The notes under the pieces were generated by a model. It was given only the letters and a program-made list of their open reading frames with translations. It searched no databases and was not told where the DNA came from. The position numbers and the translations under genes were made by a program. This document shows, piece by piece, positions 1-8,305 of a DNA stretch of 64,000 nucleotides. How positions within the stretch are numbered: the first letter of the stretch is position 1; every line of letters starts with the position of its first letter. Source of the stretch: Candidatus Promineifilum breve (lineage in GTDB: Bacteria; Chloroflexota; Anaerolineae; Promineifilales; Promineifilaceae). The stretch is from positions 2,024,726 through 2,088,725 of the forward strand of contig NZ_LN890655.1 of NCBI RefSeq assembly GCF_900066015.1, read 5' to 3'.

Positions 1-214
1 ACTTGTCAAACGTGGCGGTATCGGCCTGTTTAACAGCCTTGATGGCCCCATCCAAACGGCGCAAGTCATCCCGAATCGGCCTTTTATTTGACGGTGGCGC
101 ACTACTCTCGCTTTTTCCCTGCGGCATCTGCCACGTATCGTCTTGCCGGTAGGGCGAGAAGGTTCCTTTGAGATCGCTTGCTGCAAAAGTCGCCTTCTGT
201 TTGGGTCTGTTCAT
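1..214 (-). CDS. Hypothetical protein, 5' part only (runs off left edge)
   Basis: The reverse strand is open from ATG at 214 to the window edge (71 codons seen). A GGAGAG ribosome-binding site lies 4 nt before the ATG, which supports a real gene start. The visible N-terminus begins MNRPKQKATFAASDLKGTFS and is hydrophilic, rich in Lys, Arg, Ser and Pro, with no signal peptide or membrane segment. I do not recognise a family. It lies 67 bp beyond the stop of the TPR membrane protein gene on the same strand, so the two could be co-transcribed. Confidence 0.55.
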   Translation of the reverse strand, partial: MNRPKQKATFAASDLKGTFSPYRQDDTWQMPQGKSESSAPPSNKRPIRDDLRRLDGAIKAVKQADTATFDK

Positions 215-281
215 TTTTCTCTCCGACTCATCTCTATCGTTGTCGTCCAAATGTGTTCACGGAGCGCGATCATCATCCCGG

Positions 282-3200
282 TTAGGACGTTCCCGCGCTC
301 TGGTCCCACGCGATTTGCGCCGGGCCGCGATAGAGTGAATCCTGCGGCGCGTGCCTGAGAATCCACTCGTAAATAGCTTGCGCCGGTTCCGGGTTGTCCA
401 GCGGCAAATTAGCGGCATACATGAAGGCATTGCCGATGAAAGCGTCAAGCCCCTGTTGGGCCAAATCGTTACAAAGGCCGAGCATTTCCCCATAATCCGC
501 CAACGCGCCGGGCGAATCACCGTTGTTTAACCGATTGGCCGCGCGCGCACTCAAGGATTCACAAAGCGTAGTCATGGCGGCCGTCTGCTTTTCCGGCGAT
601 AATATCTCCGACTGGATCGCTTCTCTCAAGTCGTCTATAGCCGGATCGCGGTTGTCCAGTTCCAGATAGACGCGACCCCTGAGGTATCTCGCTTCGGCAT
701 TATTTGGCTGGATGGCGAGGGCCTGGTCCAGTTTCGGCCGCGCTTTATCATTTTGCCCCGCGTATTGGAGCGCCCTGCCCCAGAGGTGCCAAAAAAGGTG
801 GTTTTCCAAGTCGCCCAATAAATAATATATTTCAAAACTCTCGATCGCCTCACCATAGGAGTTAAGCTCGAGCTGCGCCCGGCCGCGATTTAGATAGGCA
901 TCGGCGTAGCGGTCATCCAGTTGACATGCCCGAACAAAATCAGCTAGTGCGCGGGTCCGCAAGGTCTGTGATACCTCAGGGGCCAAGGCGGCTGCCAGTT
1001 CGAGTCTGGACATTCCGCGACAGAGATAGAGTTCCTTGCGAGTTGCGTCCCACTGGATAGCTACGTTACAGGTGGAGATGGCGTCATCATACTGTCGGAG
1101 TCGATAGTAAGCCCAGCAGAGGGTAATGCGGGCTTCCACCAACGCCGGATTTTGCGCCAGAGACTCCAGGCTATCGGTAACCGCCTGTTGCTTCTTGGCA
1201 TCGTCACCCGTCACTATCCCAATGTTCAGGCGGATGGCTGCCAGGTTGGCTCGTTTTTCGGCGTCCTCGGGCCACAATTTAAGACTGTCCTTAAGCAACG
1301 TTTCTTCATTCCGTAATTTTTCCAGGTCGCGTGTCTTCCGCTCGGCGGGGGTCAAAGCATTCGGCCCTTCCTCGCCCAAAAGACTTGCTAAGGCGTCGGC
1401 CGCGCTGTCTTCGGTTAAACGGTCGCGACTGCGATAATAAGTTCGAATCAAGGTAAAGTTGGCGAAATTGCGGGGGTTCCCCAGCGTGTAGAGGTCTTGG
1501 ACGTTGATCAACCCCAGTTGACCGCGCAGGATTTCGGCTTGGTTCGGCTCGCTTGAGTTGGCACCAGGCAGAGGAAGAGTATCGAGGCGCGCCTTGAAAT
1601 CCGAATAGGTGTTGATGCCGTGGGAGCGAAACTTGACGAACTTCTCCGGCCCGATGCGGGTATACAGAATGGCCTGATCGATCCAGTTAATTATTTGCTC
1701 CGCGCTGAAGCGGGTGGTCAGAAGTAGCTCGAGGACGTTGGCCGTGGCCAGATTCTGGATGTCGTCGATGCCCATTTCCAGCAATCGCGATTCGTGCAAG
1801 TGGCTAATGCCGGCCAAATTGCTGAGTGGCTCAATCGGGGTAACCGGCCGCTCGTTGCCCAATACACTCGACATGCGCTGCGACATCAATCGCGTGCCCC
1901 GCGCCGGTATCATGCCTATCAGGAAGGCCAGGACGATGGCCCAGGCGTCCGCACCGGACGCCGGAACACTGGTTTCTTTACTTTTTTCATCATTACCATC
2001 CGTGTTATCACTCGTTCCCGACGTCGGGGCAGGCGTAGCGCCGGGTTCACCTTCCCCGCCCTCGGTTATCGGTGAGTCCGCTGTGGCATCCGCTCCATTC
2101 GTGGCGGTCAAGGTCTCGGTAGACGTCAAGGTCTCGGTGACGGTCAAGGTCTCGGTGGCGCTCGAGGCCACGGGCAGAGTCAAGGTCACGGGGAAAGTCA
2201 ACGTCACCGGGAGGGTCGAGGTCACCGGGAGAGTCAAGGTCACGGGGAGAGTCGAGGTCACCGGGAGGGTCGAGGTCACGGGCAGGGTCGAGGTCACGGG
2301 CAGGGTCAAGGTCACCGGGAGGGTCGAGGACACGGGGAGGGTCAAGGTCACGGGCAGGGTCAAGGTCACGGGCAGGGTCGAGGTCACGGGCAGGGTCGAG
2401 GTCACGGTGGGAGTCGAGGTAACGGTGGGGGTCGGGGTAACGGTGGGGGTCGGGGTTGCCGCGGCTACCTCGGCGCCGGCCAAACCAATAATGGTGGCCG
2501 CGGCAAAGGTGATCGTTGTGGCAATAACAATGCGGACAAGGATGGTGGCATAGACGTGGGGGCGCAGATCGTTGGTCTGGTAGCGCCGCACCAATTCCTG
2601 GACAGAGAAAACGTAGGCCCCCAGCAAGCTGAAAAAGACGAGTTGCATCGGCTCCTCGATGTTCCTGTTCCCTGGCAGCTTATCCGGGAACAGAAAACCG
2701 AGGACAATGACTAACGACACTACGATAATCGGGATGATGAAAAGCCAGAAATGCCGGGATTTGAACGTCTCATCGACCAGCGCTTCGTTCTTTAATTTTG
2801 AGTCTTCGTCATCAAGGCCCAGGAGTTTGATTTCATTTTTCAATCTCCTTTTTAACCGAGGGTGGACGTTTACTTCGTAGGCCAGGAAGGTGATAGGGTA
2901 GATGGCTAGGAATGCGCCGGTCACAACGACAAACCACCGCCTAAAATCGTCAGCCAGAGTTTCGCCGTCATAACCGAACCAAGTATTAAAAGTATTGCGG
3001 ACATAACCGAACAAAGTAGTAAAAATATTGCGGATATAACCGAAGAAAGTTTTGAGAGGTTCGTGGAAATAACCCAGCAAAACCAGGGGCACGAGCAAAA
3101 TTATGCAGAACCATCGTATCCTTCTAGCCAATGGACGACGGTTCTCAGGCATGAATTGTTCGAGTATATAAAGAACAGCCGCTATTACGACCAGTAATAG

Positions 3201-3374
3201 AAGCGCCCAATTCAAACTGCCGGTAGACTTGAAGGTATCAAGGGTTTTCGGGAGTGAGGCAGGGGGAGGAAAAAACAGATACAGTACAGCGGCAAGAATT
3301 GGGATTAGGAACACGACAAGAAGCCATACATCATCCCTATCCGACTTGTCATTATTACCGGTCGTTCCTGCCAT
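282..3374 (-). CDS. Multi-spanning membrane protein with Thr/Pro hexapeptide repeats and C-terminal TPR domain
   Basis: A 1030-residue protein. The start at 3374 is chosen because AGGAGG precedes it with proper spacing; an in-frame ATG 13 codons upstream has none. The N-terminal 300 residues carry about seven hydrophobic helices, including a short repeat (FGYIRNIFTTLFGYVRNTFN) before the fourth. Residues about 309-424 are a hexapeptide repeat of the STLPVT/LTLPVT type, followed by one more helix (AWAIVLAFLIGMIPARG, about residue 480). The C-terminal third (about 680-1000) is helical with tetratricopeptide-like units (A..Y..RG.....G....A). Known: TPRs mediate protein-protein contacts. Inference: an envelope scaffold whose repeat linker separates the membrane bundle from a TPR platform. 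Function unknown. A promoter lies at 3457-3486. Confidence 0.85.
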   Translation of the reverse strand: MAGTTGNNDKSDRDDVWLLVVFLIPILAAVLYLFFPPPASLPKTLDTFKSTGSLNWALLLLVVIAAVLYILEQFMPENRRPLARRIRWFCIILLVPLVLLGYFHEPLKTFFGYIRNIFTTLFGYVRNTFNTWFGYDGETLADDFRRWFVVVTGAFLAIYPITFLAYEVNVHPRLKRRLKNEIKLLGLDDEDSKLKNEALVDETFKSRHFWLFIIPIIVVSLVIVLGFLFPDKLPGNRNIEEPMQLVFFSLLGAYVFSVQELVRRYQTNDLRPHVYATILVRIVIATTITFAAATIIGLAGAEVAAATPTPTVTPTPTVTSTPTVTSTLPVTSTLPVTLTLPVTLTLPVSSTLPVTLTLPVTSTLPVTSTLPVTSTLPVTLTLPVTSTLPVTLTFPVTLTLPVASSATETLTVTETLTSTETLTATNGADATADSPITEGGEGEPGATPAPTSGTSDNTDGNDEKSKETSVPASGADAWAIVLAFLIGMIPARGTRLMSQRMSSVLGNERPVTPIEPLSNLAGISHLHESRLLEMGIDDIQNLATANVLELLLTTRFSAEQIINWIDQAILYTRIGPEKFVKFRSHGINTYSDFKARLDTLPLPGANSSEPNQAEILRGQLGLINVQDLYTLGNPRNFANFTLIRTYYRSRDRLTEDSAADALASLLGEEGPNALTPAERKTRDLEKLRNEETLLKDSLKLWPEDAEKRANLAAIRLNIGIVTGDDAKKQQAVTDSLESLAQNPALVEARITLCWAYYRLRQYDDAISTCNVAIQWDATRKELYLCRGMSRLELAAALAPEVSQTLRTRALADFVRACQLDDRYADAYLNRGRAQLELNSYGEAIESFEIYYLLGDLENHLFWHLWGRALQYAGQNDKARPKLDQALAIQPNNAEARYLRGRVYLELDNRDPAIDDLREAIQSEILSPEKQTAAMTTLCESLSARAANRLNNGDSPGALADYGEMLGLCNDLAQQGLDAFIGNAFMYAANLPLDNPEPAQAIYEWILRHAPQDSLYRGPAQIAWDQSAGTS
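2160..2450. repeat. 18-bp tandem repeat encoding (S/L)TLPVT units
   Basis: About sixteen 18-bp units of the form GTCACGGGCAGGGTCGAG and close variants, in frame with the TPR membrane protein gene. Units differ at a few positions, so the array is imperfect and probably evolves by slippage. It encodes the Thr/Pro/Val linker. Confidence 0.9.
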
Positions 3375-3456
3375 GATACCCTCCTGTATCGTCGACACGT
3401 TAGCCCAGCACATTGCATCCGCAATTGGATTGCCGCGTTATTCAATTTTCAGGCGC

Positions 3457-3486
3457 ATTGTAACATGAGAATTTGGGGCGTGTAAA
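3457..3486 (-). promoter_or_regulatory. Sigma-70-type promoter for the TPR membrane protein
   Basis: On the reverse strand TTTACA (3481-3486), an 18-bp spacer and TACAAT (3457-3462), about 80 bp upstream of the 3374 start. Confidence 0.5.
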
Positions 3487-3535
3487 GAGGGCACTTTGCC
3501 GCTTTCTCCATAAAACGGCTAGAGATCAGCTGCTC

Positions 3536-3991
3536 CTACGTTATAATCGCACAAAGATTATCAAGTTCACTCCACGCTAACATGAAATCATCTAGCCCAA
3601 CGGAAACTGGCTCCAGCCCGGTATCAGGATCAAGTATCCAAACGGTTTCCTGATCGATACCGACAATAACGACAGCATGCTGTAATTGTTGCCCCCGCCA
3701 ATAAGGTAATTCGCCCGCCTGTACGAACGCAATCACCGGCACGTCATTATTCAGCCACTCCCCCAGCGTTTCTAACGCCCCACTCTCTGTAATAACTTGA
3801 TTTGTGCTTTCCGCCAACCGATGGATATTTCGAGCCGGTGCGCCCAAATATGGTTGGACGCCAAGTTGGACAGCCAGTTCTTCTTGATTGCGGAAAGTCC
3901 CCGAATAAGCCAAGACCATTTGAGCGCAGGCAGCCAGACAGTACCCGGGTTTATTCTGACGATAATATGGAACTAACAAGTGCCTTGGCAT
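3536..3991 (-). CDS. C39-like (papain-fold) cysteine peptidase
   Basis: A 151-residue single-domain protein. The papain-fold catalytic set is visible: Gln12 (oxyanion hole) six residues before Cys18 in QNKPGYCLAACAQM, His105 in LQHAVVIVG, and Asp121 in WILDPD. Spacing and order match peptidase C39-like proteins related to the bacteriocin-leader peptidases. There is no transmembrane or ABC domain, so it is a stand-alone soluble form. It overlaps the 3' end of the upstream 132-residue gene by 41 bp and is therefore probably translationally coupled to it. Inference: it processes or binds a peptide whose identity is not shown here. The family call is solid; substrate unknown. Confidence 0.85.
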   Translation of the reverse strand: MPRHLLVPYYRQNKPGYCLAACAQMVLAYSGTFRNQEELAVQLGVQPYLGAPARNIHRLAESTNQVITESGALETLGEWLNNDVPVIAFVQAGELPYWRGQQLQHAVVIVGIDQETVWILDPDTGLEPVSVGLDDFMLAWSELDNLCAIIT

Positions 3992-4349
3992 TAATTATCA
4001 GTTGTTCCGTTTGTGAATTGTCGTGGAGAACGTCTCCTTGTTGGGCATCCACATCCACGTGCCCGATTGGTCCCCATGGTATGTGACCGCGCCCGGTCAC
4101 ATAAGCGCCGAAGCGCCACAACGGTTGCCCCTCATGCTCCACCAAGCGCCCTTCGTCGGCAGCGAGCATATTACCGACTGACTCAACTAACCAACGATTG
4201 GCCTTCCGCCGCGCGGCGGCCTCATCAACTAATGACTTTGGCCCGGTGAGGATTACAACGACGTGGCTGCCTTCCGGTAGCTCGGCTTGCGCCGACAACT
4301 CAATTCGACCGCGACGGACAATTCCTTCATAGCGCGTTAGGGGTGTCAT
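3951..4349 (-). CDS. AbrB/DUF104-like small protein coupled to C39-like peptidase
   Basis: A 132-residue protein. The first 35 residues (RYEGIVRRGRIELSAQAELP, then EGSHVVVIL) resemble the swapped-hairpin N-terminus of AbrB/MazE or DUF104 antitoxin-like proteins. The rest (WLVESVGNMLAADEGRLV, later GPIGHVDVDAQQGDVLHD) resembles the short domain often placed before C39-like peptidases, with a VDA-x-x-G-x-V hairpin. GGAG lies about 10 nt before the ATG. The gene overlaps the peptidase gene by 41 bp. Inference: it is the partner or regulator of the peptidase; a toxin-antitoxin reading is possible but not shown. It diverges from the molybdopterin oxidoreductase. Confidence 0.75.
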   Translation of the reverse strand: MTPLTRYEGIVRRGRIELSAQAELPEGSHVVVILTGPKSLVDEAAARRKANRWLVESVGNMLAADEGRLVEHEGQPLWRFGAYVTGRGHIPWGPIGHVDVDAQQGDVLHDNSQTEQLIINAKALVSSILSSE

Positions 4350-4502
4350 AGGCGATTATCTCCATCATCAGTATATCAGAAATAGATCTGGTATGGCGAC
4401 TACCCCATTCAGCCACTGACGCCCACACATTGACGCATCTCCATTTCTCTATGATAATTGCCCATTGCTCGCGCAAACGCGCCCAAAAACGAGGTCTCCA
4501 TC

Positions 4503-6722
4503 TTGATCGCTCCAACCCCGGCGACCGACAGCCCACGCGATTCCTATCGCGCGACCGCGGACACCACCCTCATCCGCGGCGCCTGCCCCCACGACTGCCC
4601 CGACACCTGCGGCACGATCGTTGAGGTGGAGGTGTCCGAGGACGGCCAACGCCGGGCCGTGGCCTTCTATGGCGACCCCAACCACCCCATCACCAACGGC
4701 TGGCTGTGCGGCAAGGTGCGGCCGTACCTCGACCACGTCTATCACCCCGACCGGCTGATACACCCGCTGCGGCGCATGGGGCCGAAGGGATCGGGCGAAT
4801 GGGCGCGGATTAGCTGGGATGAGGCCATCGGCGAGATCGGCGACCGCTGGCGGGGCATCATCGCCGAGCACGGGGCGGCGGCCATCCTGCCCTATAGCTA
4901 TAGCGGCACGCTGGGGCTGGTCAACATGGGCGTCAGCAGCGGCCGCTTCTGGAACCGCCTCGGCGCCAGCCAACTCGACCGGGCCATCTGCGGCGCGGCG
5001 GCCGAGTACGCCGTGGAGGCCACGCTCGGCGCGCGCTGGGCCGTGCCCTACGCCGACACGGCCCACGCCAAAGTCATCCTCATCTGGGGCCACAACCCGG
5101 CCAGCACCGCGCCCCACTTCATGCCCTTCCTGAAGGCCGCCCAGCGCAATGGCTGCACCGTCGTGGTCATCGACCCCAAGCGCACGCGCACGGCCCGCAC
5201 CGCCGACTGGCACGTGGCCCCCCGCCCCGGCACCGACGGCGCGCTGGCCCTGGGTATGGCCCACGTCATCATCAGCGAAGGGTTGCATGATGAGGCCTAT
5301 CTGGCGGCCCATACCGTCGGCTGGCCGGAACTGCGGGCGCGCATCATGGAGTTCCCGCCGGCGCGCGCGGCCGAGATCGCTGAGCTTCCCGTCGAGGACG
5401 TGATCCGGCTGGCCCGCCTCTACGCCACCAGCCAGCCGGGGCTGATCAAGATCGCCGACGGGCTGCAACGCAACCACATGGGCGGCCAGACGGTGCGGGC
5501 TATCCTGGCCCTGCCGGCCCTCACCGGGCAGTATGGCGTGCGCGGCGGCGGCCTGGCCTATAGCACCAGCGGCTATTTGAAGTGGGACGGTGAGGCGGTG
5601 AACAAGTGGCACGACTGCCCGCCGCCGGCCCGCGCGGTCAATATGAACCGCCTGGGCGCGGCCCTGACCGGCGAAGCGGCCGACCCGCCCATTCAATCGC
5701 TGTTCGTCTTCGGCTCCAACCCGGCGGCCATCGCCCCCAACGCGGCCCTGGTGCACGAGGGGCTGCGGCGCGAGGATCTGTTCACCGTCGTCCACGAACT
5801 ATTTATGACCGACACGGCCGAGATGGCCGACATCGTCTTGCCGGCCACGTCGAATCTGGAAGCGCCCGACCTGCACAAGGGGTACGGCCACACCTTGCTG
5901 CGCTATAACCACCCGGCCATTGCGCCGTTGGGCGAGAGCAAGAGCAACTGGGACGTGATGCGCCTGCTGGCGGCCGAGATGGGCTTCGCTGAGCCGTGGC
6001 TGCATCAGGACGCCGACGCCGTCATCGCCGAGGTGCTGGCGGCCACGGCGGCGCGCAACCCGCGGCTGGCCGGCATCACCCTGGAACGGCTGAAGCGCGA
6101 GGGGCAGATCGCCCTGGAACTGGACGACGGCGCGCCCTTTGCCGATGGCCGTTTTCCAACCCCTAGCGGCAAAATTGAGTTATACTCACAGCGATTGGCA
6201 AGCGACGGCCACGACCCGCTGCCCGGCTATAGCGGCAAATTTGACGATGGTCGAATGGATCGCCGGATGGATCGCCGGCGTCTCGCCGGCAGCAGCGATA
6301 TTAGCAGCGGCAGCCGTCGGGACGACGGCGATCCGAATGACAGTCGCTTCGATCCGGGGGACGCCTTGAGCCTGATCACGCCCGCGGCTCATCATTTCGT
6401 CACCAGCAGCCTGGCCAACGGGCCGAGCCAGTTGCGTGGCGAAGGCGCGCCCTTCGTGGAGATTCACCCGGCCGACGCCGCCGCGCGCGGCATCGACCAC
6501 GGGATGATGGTCTGTGTGGAGAACGGCCGTGGCGGCGTGATGCTGCGGGCCGTGGTGACCGACGGGGTGCGCCCCGGTGTGGTCGCCTCGCCCAAGGGGC
6601 GCTGGAGCAAATTATTCGGCGGGCGCAACGTCAACTGGACGACGTCCGACGCGCTGGGCGACTTCGCCGGCCAGAGCACGTTTCATAGCAACCGCGTCTG
6701 GCTGCGCCCGGTGGAAGAGTAA
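4503..6722 (+). CDS. Molybdopterin-dependent oxidoreductase (DMSO reductase family) with N-terminal [4Fe-4S] site
   Basis: A 739-residue protein. The TTG at 4503 is preferred because GAGGT precedes it by 7 nt; an in-frame TTG at 4458 is the alternative. The N-terminus has the iron-sulfur pattern CPHDCPDTC with a fourth Cys in WLCGKVRPY. The MGD-binding core (IWGHNPASTAPH, VVIDPKRTRTA, GLIKIADGLQRN, FVFGSNPAAIAPN, VLPATSNLEAPD) and the C-terminal dinucleotide-binding domain (THHF-like AAHHFVTSSLAN) are present. About 35 residues rich in Arg, Asp and Ser interrupt the linker before that last domain and are encoded by repeat-like DNA. No Tat signal is seen, so it is likely cytoplasmic. Substrate unknown. 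nuoN follows by 19 bp, suggesting coupling to a proton-pumping module. Confidence 0.93.
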   Translation: MIAPTPATDSPRDSYRATADTTLIRGACPHDCPDTCGTIVEVEVSEDGQRRAVAFYGDPNHPITNGWLCGKVRPYLDHVYHPDRLIHPLRRMGPKGSGEWARISWDEAIGEIGDRWRGIIAEHGAAAILPYSYSGTLGLVNMGVSSGRFWNRLGASQLDRAICGAAAEYAVEATLGARWAVPYADTAHAKVILIWGHNPASTAPHFMPFLKAAQRNGCTVVVIDPKRTRTARTADWHVAPRPGTDGALALGMAHVIISEGLHDEAYLAAHTVGWPELRARIMEFPPARAAEIAELPVEDVIRLARLYATSQPGLIKIADGLQRNHMGGQTVRAILALPALTGQYGVRGGGLAYSTSGYLKWDGEAVNKWHDCPPPARAVNMNRLGAALTGEAADPPIQSLFVFGSNPAAIAPNAALVHEGLRREDLFTVVHELFMTDTAEMADIVLPATSNLEAPDLHKGYGHTLLRYNHPAIAPLGESKSNWDVMRLLAAEMGFAEPWLHQDADAVIAEVLAATAARNPRLAGITLERLKREGQIALELDDGAPFADGRFPTPSGKIELYSQRLASDGHDPLPGYSGKFDDGRMDRRMDRRRLAGSSDISSGSRRDDGDPNDSRFDPGDALSLITPAAHHFVTSSLANGPSQLRGEGAPFVEIHPADAAARGIDHGMMVCVENGRGGVMLRAVVTDGVRPGVVASPKGRWSKLFGGRNVNWTTSDALGDFAGQSTFHSNRVWLRPVEE
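6245..6360. repeat. In-frame repeat-like insert in molybdopterin oxidoreductase gene
   Basis: Contains the direct repeat GGATGGATCGCCGG and further short GC-rich inverted segments (CGCCGGCGTCTCGCCGGC). It encodes a Arg/Asp/Ser-rich stretch (MDRRMDRRRLAGSS...) between two well-conserved parts of the enzyme, so it appears inserted. Confidence 0.5.
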
Positions 6723-6741
6723 CAATTCCAAGAGGATGGTT

Positions 6742-8223
6742 ATGGATTTTCAACCGCCTGTCATCGATTATCTGGTCGTGCTACCGCTGCTCTTCGTGGC
6801 CGGCACGGGCCTGCTGCTGATGATCCTCGATCTGCTGCTGAGCGCCGACCGCGCCCGCCGGGCGGCCCCGGTGCTGACGATGGTCGGCCTGTTCGGCGGC
6901 CTGATCACGTCGCTGGCCCTCTGGAACGGCGGCCGATCCGCCTTCAGTGTGGCCGGCGGCTACCCCATGCTGGTGGCCGACAACTTCGCCGTCGCCCTCA
7001 ACGCCATCTTTGCCATCTCCGGCATCCTGACCGTGCTGTTGTCGGTCAATTACCTGCAACGCACCGGCCACGACCGGCCGGAGTTCTACATGCTGCTGCT
7101 CTTTTCGCTCAGCGGCATGATGCTCATGGGCATGGCCAACGATCTCATCCTGGTCTTCCTGGCCCTGGAGTTGCTGTCCATCCCACTCTACATCCTGGCC
7201 GGCATGTCCTGGCCGCGCGTGGAGTCGGAAGAGGCAGCGATGAAATATTTCGTCCTCGGCGCGTTTTCGTCGGCCATCTTCGTCTACGGCATCGCCCTGA
7301 TCTACGGCGCGACGGGTACGACCTCGCTGCCGGGCATCGTGGCCGCCGTGGGCGAGACGACCCTGTTGCTGCTGGCCGGGGCGGCGCTGCTACTGGTCGG
7401 CTTCGGCTTCAAGATCGCCGCGGCCCCATTCCATATGTGGACGCCCGACGTCTATGAGGGCGCGCCGACGGTCGTCACGGCCTTCATGTCGGTGGGGGCC
7501 AAGGTCGGCGGGTTCGCCGCGTTGCTGCGCATCCTCATGGTGGCCCTGCCCATGCTGAGCGAGGCGTGGACGGCGGCCATCGGCGTGCTGGCCGCGCTGA
7601 CGCTCATCCTGGGCAACGTGCTGGCTATTGCCCAACCCAACATCAAGCGTATGCTCGGCTACAGCAGCATTGCCCACGCCGGCTACATCCTCATCGCCGT
7701 GACCGCCGCCTTCAATAACCCCGACGGCATCAGCGCGGCGCTGTTCTATATGTTCGCCTATCTCTTCACCAACCTGGGCGCGTTCGCCGTGGCCGTGGCC
7801 GTGGAGCGGCGCGAGGGCGAAGGGGTGCTACTCGACGATTACCGCGGGCTGGGCAAGCGCCACCCGTGGATGGCGATCTGCATGGCCTTATTCATGCTGT
7901 CGCTGACCGGCATCCCCCCGACGGGCGGCTTTGCGGCCAAGTTCTTCGTCTTCCGCACGGCCATCGAGGCCGGCGGGCTGCTGTGGCTGGTCCTCATCGG
8001 CGTCGTCACCAGCGTCATCTCCGGCTACTACTACCTGCGGGTCGTCTTTCTGATGTACATGCACGAGGGCCAGGGGGAGATGATCCTGAAGCCGGCGCTC
8101 ATCTCGGTCGTCGTCGTGGCCGCCGTGGCGACGCTGCTGCTGGGCCTCATGCCCGGCCCGTGGTTCGAACTGGCCCGCCAGGCCGTGATGCAAAGCGTCC
8201 AGGCCGTCGCCGCGGGGGGATAA
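6742..8223 (+). CDS. nuoN: NADH-quinone oxidoreductase subunit N
   Basis: A 493-residue membrane protein with about 14 hydrophobic helices, the normal size for NuoN. Family signatures: MKYFVLGAFSSAIFVYG, then FKIAAAPFHMWTPDVYEGAP, then IKRMLGYSSIAHAGY. Known: NuoN is an antiporter-like proton-pumping subunit of complex I. The ATG at 6742 is chosen because AGAGG ends 6 nt before it; the ATG at 6736 abuts the Shine-Dalgarno. No other nuo gene lies in the window; its neighbour is the molybdopterin oxidoreductase. Inference: either an outlying second NuoN or part of a small oxidoreductase-pump unit. Confidence 0.95.
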   Translation: MDFQPPVIDYLVVLPLLFVAGTGLLLMILDLLLSADRARRAAPVLTMVGLFGGLITSLALWNGGRSAFSVAGGYPMLVADNFAVALNAIFAISGILTVLLSVNYLQRTGHDRPEFYMLLLFSLSGMMLMGMANDLILVFLALELLSIPLYILAGMSWPRVESEEAAMKYFVLGAFSSAIFVYGIALIYGATGTTSLPGIVAAVGETTLLLLAGAALLLVGFGFKIAAAPFHMWTPDVYEGAPTVVTAFMSVGAKVGGFAALLRILMVALPMLSEAWTAAIGVLAALTLILGNVLAIAQPNIKRMLGYSSIAHAGYILIAVTAAFNNPDGISAALFYMFAYLFTNLGAFAVAVAVERREGEGVLLDDYRGLGKRHPWMAICMALFMLSLTGIPPTGGFAAKFFVFRTAIEAGGLLWLVLIGVVTSVISGYYYLRVVFLMYMHEGQGEMILKPALISVVVVAAVATLLLGLMPGPWFELARQAVMQSVQAVAAGG

Positions 8224-8299
8224 ATTAGGAATTACGAATTAGGAATTAGGAATCCAGACCCGCTCTCATTTCCTAATTCCTAATTCCTAATTCGTAATT
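8223..8299. repeat. GAATTAC/GAATTAG heptamer palindrome
   Basis: Iterated 7-bp units (AATTAGG, AATTACG) on the left, and their complement (CCTAATT, CGTAATT) on the right after a 20-bp centre, giving a long hairpin between nuoN and the DUF1269 gene. Confidence 0.85.
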
Positions 8300-8305
8300 G
8301 CTCCT

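Noticed and set aside
1714-2553. 279-codon plus-strand frame with VTGRVEVTGRV repeats
   Set aside because: It is the reverse reading of the 18-bp repeat in the TPR membrane protein gene.
4449-5795. 448-codon open frame on the reverse strand
   Set aside because: Lies wholly opposite the molybdopterin oxidoreductase, whose conserved motifs are clear; its His/Arg/Gly-rich translation is typical of a GC-rich shadow frame.
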